Of a stretch of 5,110 bases of DNA, positions 1-5,110 are shown in pieces. Source of the DNA: Candidatus Competibacteraceae bacterium (lineage in GTDB: Bacteria; Pseudomonadota; Gammaproteobacteria; Competibacterales; Competibacteraceae); the NCBI GenBank assembly GCA_020444985.1, contig JAGRHK010000158.1, positions 1 through 5,110 of the forward strand, read 5' to 3'. The translations under genes and the position numbers were made by a program. The notes below the pieces were generated by a model, which saw nothing but the letters and a program-made list of their open reading frames with translations, made no database searches and had not been told where the DNA came from. Position 1 is the stretch's first letter. Every line of letters starts with the position of its first letter.

Positions 1-650
1 TCACTCATGCGGATCGCTGTAGCTGCCTGTCGCAAGTTTTCCAGCGCCGCACGGTCCGCACAGGCGCGTAGCGCATCCAGCGGATGTTGCGCCCATTGCG
101 CCGCCAACACGGCAATTTCCCCGGCCACATCGGGATAACCCAGACCAAAGCGCAAGGCAAACCGATCCATTTGCGCTTCCGGCAGCGGATAGGCGCCGTG
201 AAATTCAATCGGATTCTGGGTGGCGATGACAAAGAACCATTCGCCCAGGTCGTGACGCTGGCCATCCAGGCTGATCTGCCGTTCGCCCATGGCTTCCAGC
301 AAGGCAGCCTGAGTGCGCGGCGAGGCGCGATTGATTTCATCGGCCAGCAAGACCTCGGTGAACGCCGGGCCGCGGTGCAGGCGGAATTCCTGCCGCTGTG
401 GATCGAAGATGGAGACGCCCAGCAGATCGGAGGGCAACAAGTCCGGGGTGAACTGGATGCGCTGAAATTCCAGGGTCAGCGAACGCGCGAAAGCTTTAGC
501 CAGGGTCGTCTTGCCCGTTCCCGGCAAATCCTCCAGCAATACGTGACCGCCAGCAACGAAAGCAGCCAGCAGCCAGCGAATCGTCTGGCGCTGGCCGATC
601 ATGACTTTTTCCAGATTATCCAGCAAACTGGCGTAGGTTTTGCGGTGCAT
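1..650 (-). CDS. MoxR-family AAA+ ATPase, C-terminus cut by the window edge
   Basis: This is the N-terminal 216 codons of a MoxR-type AAA+ ATPase, read from an ATG at 650 down to the left edge, where the frame is still open. The visible part is the AAA_3 core. The Walker A loop is LPGTGKTT at about residues 42-49. Walker B is LLADEINRAS at about 101-110, with D104 and E105. A sensor-1-like segment, IATQNPIE, lies at about 142-149, and EAQMDRF at about 158-164 holds the usual conserved Arg. The lid domain should lie outside; family members are usually a little over 300 residues. MoxR ATPases are cytoplasmic and chaperone-like. They are often encoded with DUF58 or von Willebrand factor A proteins that they help assemble or activate, so such partners may lie just left of the window. 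The specific substrate cannot be told. No good ribosome site precedes the ATG. The frame upstream is open to a stop at 699-701, so a TTG start slightly upstream is possible. Confidence 0.93.
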   Translation of the reverse strand, partial: MHRKTYASLLDNLEKVMIGQRQTIRWLLAAFVAGGHVLLEDLPGTGKTTLAKAFARSLTLEFQRIQFTPDLLPSDLLGVSIFDPQRQEFRLHRGPAFTEVLLADEINRASPRTQAALLEAMGERQISLDGQRHDLGEWFFVIATQNPIEFHGAYPLPEAQMDRFALRFGLGYPDVAGEIAVLAAQWAQHPLDALRACADRAALENLRQAATAIRMS

Positions 651-725
651 AAGCAAGGGATGGATGGCCAAGGTGAATGGTTGTCGGTTCCAACGGTCTC
701 AGGAATACGGTGGGAACCCCGATGG

Positions 726-734
726 TGATATACT
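726..734 (+). promoter_or_regulatory. Candidate extended -10 promoter element for pdxST
   Basis: The sequence TGATATACT fits the extended -10 pattern TG-N-TATAAT with one mismatch. It lies in the divergent spacer between moxR and pdxS. No good -35 hexamer sits 16-18 bp upstream, as expected for an extended -10 promoter that relies less on -35. Transcription would start near 741, leaving a leader of about 75 nt before the preferred pdxS start. This is inferred from motif match alone. Confidence 0.35.
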
Positions 735-816
735 TCGCTCCCTTCGTGAACCGGCAGTTCGGACGGTGTGTGGCAATACCGCCGACCCCCTGACATTTTA
801 GATGAGTGGCAGCAGC

Positions 817-1698
817 ATGGCAGAGAATCGTTATCTCCTGAATACGCAATTGGCGCAGATGCTCAAGGGCGGAGTGATCATGGATGTGGTGAATGTAGAA
901 CAGGCGCAAATCGCTCAGGAAGCGGGCGCGGTAGCGGTCATGGCCCTGGAGCGGGTGCCGGCGGATATCCGCAAGCATGGCGGGGTGGCGCGCATGTCCG
1001 ATCCCGATTTGATCAAGGCGATCAAAGAGTCGGTCACGATTCCCGTCATGGCCAAGGCGCGCATTGGCCATTTTGTCGAAGCCCAGATCCTGCAAGCGCT
1101 CAAGATCGATTACATCGACGAAAGCGAGGTGCTGACCCCGGCGGATGAGGAATGCCATATCGACAAGACCTGCTTCGAGATTCCTTTTGTTTGCGGCGCG
1201 CGCAACCTGGGCGAAGCCTTGCGGCGCATTGCCGAAGGCGCGGCGATGATTCGCACCAAGGGCGAGGCCGGCACCGGCAATGTGGTTGAAGCGGTGCGGC
1301 ATATGCGCACCATGAACCGGGAAATTCGCCAACTGGTCCACATGCCGGTCGAGGAAGTGGTGAGCTTTGCCAAGAATAACGGCCTGCCCTATGAGCTGGC
1401 GCTGGAAGTCAAAAAGCTGAACCGGTTGCCCGTCGTCAATTTCGCGGCCGGCGGCATTGCGACTCCGGCAGACGCCGCGTTGATGATGCAATTGGGCTGC
1501 GACGGCATCTTTGTCGGTTCCGGCATCTTCAAATCCAGCGATCCAGTACGGCACGCGCTCGCGATCGTCAAAGCGACGGCTTATTTCAACGATCCAGAGA
1601 AAGTATTGGAAGCCTCTCTGGATCTCGGCGACGCCATGCCGGGCCTGGATATCGCCTCCATGCCGGCTGAGGAGCGTTTGGCGGGACGTGGCTGGTAA
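817..1698 (+). CDS. pdxS: Pyridoxal 5'-phosphate synthase, lyase subunit PdxS
   Basis: PdxS is the synthase subunit of the DXP-independent vitamin B6 pathway. It condenses a pentose 5-phosphate, a triose phosphate and ammonia supplied by PdxT into PLP, in a cytoplasmic dodecameric (beta/alpha)8 barrel. Conserved blocks run the whole length: KGGVIMDVVN (18-27), AGAVAVMALERVPADIR (36-52), IPVMAKARIGH (75-85), DESEVLTPADEE (101-112), RTKGEAGTGN (146-155), PVVNFAAGGIATPADAAL (205-222) and the terminal RGW. Catalytic residues inferred by alignment to the Bacillus enzyme are D23, K80 (pentose-phosphate Schiff base) and K148. With the ATG at 817 the protein has 293 residues, one fewer than Bacillus PdxS. 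A weak GAGTGG at 804-809 could serve as its ribosome site. An in-frame ATG at 802 would add five residues (MSGSS) and has no better site. pdxT follows after 7 bp. There is no sign of damage. Confidence 0.97.
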   Translation: MAENRYLLNTQLAQMLKGGVIMDVVNVEQAQIAQEAGAVAVMALERVPADIRKHGGVARMSDPDLIKAIKESVTIPVMAKARIGHFVEAQILQALKIDYIDESEVLTPADEECHIDKTCFEIPFVCGARNLGEALRRIAEGAAMIRTKGEAGTGNVVEAVRHMRTMNREIRQLVHMPVEEVVSFAKNNGLPYELALEVKKLNRLPVVNFAAGGIATPADAALMMQLGCDGIFVGSGIFKSSDPVRHALAIVKATAYFNDPEKVLEASLDLGDAMPGLDIASMPAEERLAGRGW

Positions 1699-1705
1699 TG
1701 CGTCA

Positions 1706-2374
1706 ATGCGTCTGACCATCGCTGACGCTGGCGTGATGGGCGTTCTCGATTTGCAGGGCGGCGTACAGGAACATCTGGATCACTTGCAACGGATCGGGAT
1801 CGCCGGGCGACCGGTTAAACGCGCCACGGATCTGGACGGACTGGCTGGGCTGATCATCCCAGGGGGGGAAAGCACCTGCCTGGCGCGGCTGCTGGATATT
1901 TTCGGTCTGCGTGCGGAGATTGAGGCGCATTATCGTCAGGGATTGAAACTGTGGGGCACCTGCGCCGGGGCGATTTTGCTGGCGCGGGAGAACGTGGGCG
2001 AAGCACCGTTTTTCGGGTTGATCGATATTGCCGTCAGCCGCAACGCTTTTGGCGGCCAGCTTGACAGTTTCAATATCGAAAAGCTGGCGCCGCTGGTCGC
2101 AAGGGAGCCGATTCCTTTAACCTTCATTCGCGCGCCGAAAATTGTCCGAACCGGACCCGACGTGCGGGTGCTGCTGTCGATGGAGGACTATGTCGCTGCC
2201 GCCGAGGACGACCAGATTCTGGTCACGGTCTTCCATCCCGAACTGACGCCCAGCTTGGCATTTCACCGCTATTTCGCGCGCAAATGCGGCCTCTGTCCTG
2301 CTCGCGACGCGGCAACGGATCGCGACGCGGACTGGACGCCGCAAAGCTGGTTTCGTTTCGGCCCTCACGCATGA
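1706..2374 (+). CDS. pdxT: Pyridoxal 5'-phosphate synthase, glutaminase subunit PdxT
   Basis: PdxT is a class I (triad) glutamine amidotransferase that hydrolyses glutamine and channels ammonia into PdxS. Visible motifs are GVLDLQGGVQEH (12-23), the IPGGEST loop (51-57), the nucleophile elbow GTCAG with Cys86, SRNAFGGQLDSF (111-122), FIRAP (140-144) and FHPEL, giving His177 and Glu179 of the triad. The whole catalytic set is intact. The start lies 7 bp after the pdxS stop, so translation is probably coupled, as no clear ribosome site is visible. The residues before GVLDLQG are several more than usual, and GTG 1733 or ATG 1736 would give the more typical N-terminus. The protein (222 residues) is longer than the usual 190-200. 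The excess is mainly a polar tail after about residue 192 containing CGLC and a short internal repeat. The last 10 bp overlap the end of convergent tgt. Confidence 0.96.
   Translation: MRLTIADAGVMGVLDLQGGVQEHLDHLQRIGIAGRPVKRATDLDGLAGLIIPGGESTCLARLLDIFGLRAEIEAHYRQGLKLWGTCAGAILLARENVGEAPFFGLIDIAVSRNAFGGQLDSFNIEKLAPLVAREPIPLTFIRAPKIVRTGPDVRVLLSMEDYVAAAEDDQILVTVFHPELTPSLAFHRYFARKCGLCPARDAATDRDADWTPQSWFRFGPHA
2302..2330 (+). repeat. Short direct repeat inside the pdxT 3' end
   Basis: The 11-mer TCGCGACGCGG occurs at 2302-2312 and again at 2320-2330, exactly 18 bp (six codons) apart. In the pdxT frame both copies give Arg-Asp-Ala (ARDAAT then DRDADW). The full 18-bp units match at 13 of 18 positions. 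This looks like an old in-frame tandem duplication within the non-conserved PdxT tail, though chance in GC-rich DNA cannot be excluded. Confidence 0.6.
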
Positions 2375-3477
2375 CGATCCGGTTTTTGCCGCCTTTCGTA
2401 AAAATCCGCGACGAATTTCTCCAACTGCTCCGCAATGATCGCCGTTCGTAAGTCGCGCATCAAATCCTGGTAGTAATGCAGATTGTGGATGGTATTCAGC
2501 CGCGCGCCGAGAATTTCATGACAGCGGTCAAGATGGCGCAGGTAAGCCCGGCTGTAGTGCTGGCAGGTATAGCAACCGCAATGCTCATCTAATGGCCGGG
2601 TATCGGTGTGGTATGTGCGGTTGCGGATGCGAATATCGCCCTGGCGGGTGAACAGATGGCCATTGCGGGCATTGCGCGTCGGCATCACGCAATCAAACAG
2701 ATCGACCCCCCGGCGCACGGCTTCAACGATGTCCTCTGGTTTGCCAACCCCCATCAGATAGCGCGGCGCATTGTCCGGCAGGAGTGGATTGGTGCACTCC
2801 AGCATCGCCAGCCGTTCCGCTAAGGGTTCGCCCACCGCCAGTCCGCCAATGGCGTACCCGTCAAAGCCGATGTCTCGCAAGCCCTCGGCGGAAATGCGGC
2901 GCAGGAGCGGGTACATTCCGCCCTGAACAATGCCAAACAATGCTGAAGGGTTGTCATCATGCGCCACTTTGCTGCGCCGCGCCCAGCGCAATGACCGTTC
3001 CATGGATTGGCGCGCTTCGGTTTCCGTCGCAGGGTACGGCGTGCATTCATCAAAGATCATCACGATATCCGACCCCAGCGCCCGTTGCACCGCCATCGAC
3101 TCCTCGGGTCCCAGAAACACCATGCTGCCGTCGACGGGTGACTGAAATTTCACGCCGGCTTCGGTAATTTTGCGAATCGCCGCCAGACTGAACACTTGAA
3201 AACCGCCGGAGTCGGTCAGAATCGGGCCGTTCCAGTGCATGAAGCCATGCAGTCCGCCATGTTGTTCGATGATGGCCGTACCGGGCCGCAGCATCAGATG
3301 AAAGGTATTGCCCAGAATGATTTCTGCGCCGCTGACGCGCACTTCTTCCGGGGTCATCGCTTTGACCGTGCCGTAGGTGCCGACCGGCATGAACGCCGGC
3401 GTTTCCACCGCGCCCCGAGGAAAGGTCAGCCGACCGCGCCGGGCCGCGCCGTCGGTTTGGAGAAGTTGGAATTGCAT
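2365..3477 (-). CDS. tgt: Queuine/preQ1 tRNA-ribosyltransferase (tRNA-guanine transglycosylase)
   Basis: Bacterial Tgt exchanges guanine 34 for preQ1 in the anticodon wobble position of tRNAs for Asp, Asn, His and Tyr, the committed tRNA step of queuosine synthesis. The 370-residue protein is full length (E. coli has 375). Seen in order: the N-terminal FMPVGTYGTVKAMTPEEV region, the TDSGGFQVFS block with the general acid/base Asp89, FDECTPYP with Asp143 for base recognition, GIVQGGMY (182-189), the GGLAVGE loop (211-217), and DLFDCVMPTRNARNG with the nucleophile Asp262. The zinc site C300-x-C302-xx-C305 with His331 is complete. Catalytic roles are inferred by alignment with the E. coli enzyme, whose numbering is two higher. 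The ATG at 3477 gives the expected N-terminus, although no strong ribosome site precedes it. The gene is flanked by a divergent gene upstream and convergent pdxT downstream, so it is probably transcribed alone. queA is not adjacent. Confidence 0.97.
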   Translation of the reverse strand: MQFQLLQTDGAARRGRLTFPRGAVETPAFMPVGTYGTVKAMTPEEVRVSGAEIILGNTFHLMLRPGTAIIEQHGGLHGFMHWNGPILTDSGGFQVFSLAAIRKITEAGVKFQSPVDGSMVFLGPEESMAVQRALGSDIVMIFDECTPYPATETEARQSMERSLRWARRSKVAHDDNPSALFGIVQGGMYPLLRRISAEGLRDIGFDGYAIGGLAVGEPLAERLAMLECTNPLLPDNAPRYLMGVGKPEDIVEAVRRGVDLFDCVMPTRNARNGHLFTRQGDIRIRNRTYHTDTRPLDEHCGCYTCQHYSRAYLRHLDRCHEILGARLNTIHNLHYYQDLMRDLRTAIIAEQLEKFVADFYERRQKPDRHA

Positions 3478-3494
3478 GGAGTCATGGCAACCGA

Positions 3495-3523
3495 TTGAAA
3501 ATTTTTAGACAGGCATCCAGAAT
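3495..3523 (+). promoter_or_regulatory. Candidate sigma70-type promoter for the DUF192 gene
   Basis: TTGAAA at 3495-3500 (five of six to the -35 consensus) is followed after 17 bp by CAGAAT at 3518-3523 (four of six to the -10 consensus). Transcription would start near 3530, leaving a leader of roughly 28 nt that carries the ribosome site at 3543-3547. It lies in the 80-bp divergent spacer shared with the tgt start. The -10 is weak, so this is a motif-based suggestion only. Confidence 0.35.
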
Positions 3524-3542
3524 CCCTCCCTGAGCCATCATT

Positions 3543-3547
3543 GGAGG
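3543..3547 (+). promoter_or_regulatory. Ribosome binding site of the DUF192 gene
   Basis: GGAGG lies 10 nt before the ATG at 3558. It is the clearest Shine-Dalgarno sequence in the window and fixes the start used here. Confidence 0.7.
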
Positions 3548-3557
3548 TAGCGTTGCG

Positions 3558-4037
3558 ATGCCGCATTATCGAAGAGGCGTTCGGCCGTTGTTCTGGCTGA
3601 CCGCGCTGATCGCTGGACCCGTATTTGCCCTGGACCCGGCGCAGGTGACGGTCGGTCCGGCAACCTTTCAGGTGGAGATCGCGCAAACGCCGCAGGATCG
3701 TCAGCGCGGCCTGATGTTTCGCCGGGAACTACCGCGCGAGATGGGCATGCTGTTCATTCAGCCGCTAGGCCCAGCGGTCTTCTGGATGAAGAATACCTAT
3801 ATTCCTCTGGATTTGCTGTATTTCAACGCCGATCAGCGATTGTTGCAGATCCTGGCCGATGTTCCGCCCTGCGTGGCGCCCACCTGCCCGATCTACCCCA
3901 GTCAAACTGCAACGGTGCGTTATATCCTGGAAATCAACGCGGGCGAAGCCGCCCGACGCGGCATCCAGGTTGGCGACCGGTTGCAGGTGACAACGGAATC
4001 CAGTCTGCTGCTCTCTCCCCAGCCCGCTGAGGAGTAA
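3558..4037 (+). CDS. Exported DUF192-family (COG1430) protein
   Basis: A 159-residue protein of the DUF192 family, whose biochemical function is not established. The N-terminus looks like a Sec signal peptide: a basic stretch (HYRRGVR), a hydrophobic core over about residues 11-24 (LFWLTALIAGPVFA) and a probable cleavage after VFA at residue 24. This would place a mature protein of about 135 residues in the periplasm. No lipobox cysteine is present. The family core follows: QRGLMFRREL (49-58), MGMLFIQP (62-69), the hallmark FWMKNTYIPLDLLYF (75-89) and a C-terminal beta segment ending in GIQVGDRLQV (135-144). Cys105 and Cys110 in PPCVAPTCPIYPS sit where many exported homologues carry a cysteine pair and could form a disulfide. 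The start is supported by GGAGG at 3543-3547. The next gene begins 77 bp downstream on the same strand, with no clear terminator between. Confidence 0.9.
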   Translation: MPHYRRGVRPLFWLTALIAGPVFALDPAQVTVGPATFQVEIAQTPQDRQRGLMFRRELPREMGMLFIQPLGPAVFWMKNTYIPLDLLYFNADQRLLQILADVPPCVAPTCPIYPSQTATVRYILEINAGEAARRGIQVGDRLQVTTESSLLLSPQPAEE

Positions 4038-4104
4038 ATCGCTAAATCCCCTATCCTGTTTCCAGGGATTACGGCAAAATCTCCGAAATTCTGACTCATT
4101 AGCT

Positions 4105-4109
4105 GGGGA
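4105..4109 (+). promoter_or_regulatory. Likely ribosome binding site of the debranching-enzyme gene
   Basis: GGGGA ends 5 nt before the ATG at 4115. A second ATG at 4111 is in a different frame and opens a 62-codon reading frame without family resemblance. The 4115 start gives a protein that enters the conserved N-terminal domain after about 25 residues. Confidence 0.45.
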
Positions 4110-4114
4110 TATGC

Positions 4115-5110
4115 ATGACGGGCGAATTACCGGATTTCATCCGCTACGGCCGCGCTGTGTGCGGCGACCTGCTCCAGGCGGAACGCCGCGAATGGTGGCT
4201 GGCCAACGGGCTGGGCGGTTACGCAGGCGGTACGATCGCGGGCGCACTGACCCGACGCTATCATGGTCTGTTGGTCGCGCCATTGCCGCCGCCCCATGAC
4301 CGCTGGCTGGTCTTCGCCAAAGCCGATGCCACTCTGATCGACGGTGAGCGGGATATTCCGTTGTTCAGCAACCACTGGGGCGGCCTGGTGACCCACCCGC
4401 AGGGCTATGCGCATCTGGAATCCTTCTATCTGGAAGGACGCATGCCGGTTTGGCGCTTTGCTCTGGGCGACCTTGTTCTAGAACAGCGCATTTGGCTGGA
4501 GCATGGCGCTAACACCAGCTATGTCGCCTGGCGACTGAGTTCGGCAAGCGGTGACCATCCGCCGCAACTGCGAGTTCGGTTGCTGGTGAATGGTCGCGAC
4601 CATCACCGCGAAACAGCGATGAGCGGATTTCAGCCGGTGATCGAGGCGCCGGATCCTGCACAGCGGCAAATTCGCATTCCAGAATTGACCTTGCGGCTGT
4701 GGGCGTGTGGCGGGACGCTGGTCGACGCCGTCAACTGGTTCGAAGATTACGATCTGCCGGTGGAACATGAACGCGGTATGGCGCATCGCGACCATAACCT
4801 TTGTATCGGCGAAGCGTTACTGAACCTGCAACCGGGGGTCTGGACGGGCGTTGTCGCCAGCCTGCATGAAGAGGCCTCCTTGGATCTGGATGCGGCGCTG
4901 CAACGTTTCCTCGCTCGCGAGCAAGCGCTGCTGGCTGATGCGGAAGCCAACATGCCCGAGTTGGCCAATGCGCCGGACTGGATCCGGCAACTGGTGCTGG
5001 CAGCGGACAGTTTTCTGATCGACCGGCCCTTGCCGGGAATGCCCGACGGTCAGTCAGTGATCGCCGGCTATCCCTGGTTTGCCGACTGGGGTCGGGATAC
5101 CATGATTGCG
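4115..5110 (+). CDS. Archaeal-type glycogen debranching enzyme (amylo-alpha-1,6-glucosidase), 3' end missing
   Basis: The first 332 codons of a bacterial/archaeal-type glycogen debranching enzyme, of the GDE_N plus GDE_C architecture usually placed in GH133. It would remove alpha-1,6 branches during cytoplasmic glycogen or alpha-glucan breakdown. The N-terminal domain opens with the family signature EWWLANGLGGYAGGT (26-40) followed by LTRRYHGLLVA (45-55), then a beta-rich domain to about residue 260. The visible end, GYPWFADWGRDTMIA (318-332), is the start of the (alpha/alpha)6 catalytic domain; the DWGRDT motif is a hallmark of the GDE_C domain. Such proteins usually have about 650-720 residues, so roughly half is present. 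The frame is open to the last base with no internal stop. It is unrelated to the GlgX-type (GH13) debranching enzyme of enterobacteria. No glycogen gene is visible nearby, and nothing in the promoter region suggests specific control. Confidence 0.93.
   Translation, partial: MTGELPDFIRYGRAVCGDLLQAERREWWLANGLGGYAGGTIAGALTRRYHGLLVAPLPPPHDRWLVFAKADATLIDGERDIPLFSNHWGGLVTHPQGYAHLESFYLEGRMPVWRFALGDLVLEQRIWLEHGANTSYVAWRLSSASGDHPPQLRVRLLVNGRDHHRETAMSGFQPVIEAPDPAQRQIRIPELTLRLWACGGTLVDAVNWFEDYDLPVEHERGMAHRDHNLCIGEALLNLQPGVWTGVVASLHEEASLDLDAALQRFLAREQALLADAEANMPELANAPDWIRQLVLAADSFLIDRPLPGMPDGQSVIAGYPWFADWGRDTMIA

Noticed and set aside
84..728. Plus-strand open frame of 214 codons opposite moxR
   Set aside because: It is antisense to the conserved AAA+ core and shows no recognisable motif; the Walker A and B motifs on the minus strand settle the coding strand.
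1511..1705. Extension of the pdxT frame 65 codons upstream into pdxS
   Set aside because: The frame is open by chance inside pdxS. PdxT homology begins only after 1706, and the extra residues look like out-of-frame translation.
616..1719. Long minus-strand open frame of 367 codons covering all of pdxS
   Set aside because: It is fully antisense to a highly conserved gene, its translation resembles no family I know, and GC-rich genes commonly leave open frames on the opposite strand.
2371..2395. T-run just after the pdxT stop as a possible intrinsic terminator
   Set aside because: No stable GC-rich stem precedes the T-run, and the bases encode the conserved reading frame of tgt on the other strand.
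3426..3686. Minus-strand 86-codon frame spanning the tgt/DUF192 spacer
   Set aside because: It overlaps the starts of two well-supported genes and its translation shows no recognisable feature.
4045..4070. Possible terminator hairpin after the DUF192 gene (AATCCC paired with GGGATT)
   Set aside because: The stem is only 6 bp with a 14-nt loop and no T-tract follows; an alternative 4-bp stem competes with it. Too weak to call a terminator.
4111..4299. Plus-strand 62-codon frame starting at the ATG just before the debranching enzyme start
   Set aside because: It overlaps the debranching enzyme in another frame and shows no family resemblance; the frame from 4115 carries the conserved domain.

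Overview
The window holds five protein-coding genes, three complete and two cut by the window edges. The DNA is GC-rich, with strong G/C preference at third codon positions. The sequences look proteobacterial, most likely gammaproteobacterial: Tgt is close to the enterobacterial form in length and in the spacing of its catalytic and zinc residues. This is a judgement from family resemblance, because there is no rRNA or other phylogenetic marker. A glycogen-handling gammaproteobacterium of the Competibacteraceae kind would fit the archaeal-type debranching enzyme, but that is only a guess.

Layout from left to right. Positions 1-650 (minus strand) carry the N-terminal 216 codons of a MoxR-family AAA+ ATPase that runs off the left edge. 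A divergent spacer of about 165 bp separates it from the plus-strand pair pdxS (817-1698) and pdxT (1706-2374). These encode the two subunits of the DXP-independent pyridoxal 5'-phosphate synthase and are almost certainly cotranscribed, being 7 bp apart. pdxT runs tail-to-tail into tgt (minus strand, 2365-3477), tRNA-guanine transglycosylase of queuosine synthesis, and the two coding regions overlap by 10 bp. An 80-bp divergent spacer follows. Next comes a small exported DUF192-family protein (3558-4037). A 77-bp gap leads to an archaeal-type (GH133-like) glycogen debranching enzyme starting at 4115, whose first 332 codons are present before the right edge.

The genes do not form one pathway. 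Only pdxS-pdxT is a clear functional unit: PdxT releases ammonia from glutamine and PdxS uses it with sugar phosphates to build PLP. tgt stands alone, without queA, yajC or secDF beside it in the visible sequence. MoxR and the debranching enzyme belong to units that continue outside the window.

I see no RNA gene, mobile element, CRISPR array or strong intrinsic terminator, and no stretch over 300 bp without a gene. I found no convincing novel system. The points most worth a second look are the extended PdxT C-terminus with a short internal DNA repeat, the convergent pdxT/tgt overlap, the use of PdxST in a probable gammaproteobacterium, and the archaeal-type debranching enzyme.
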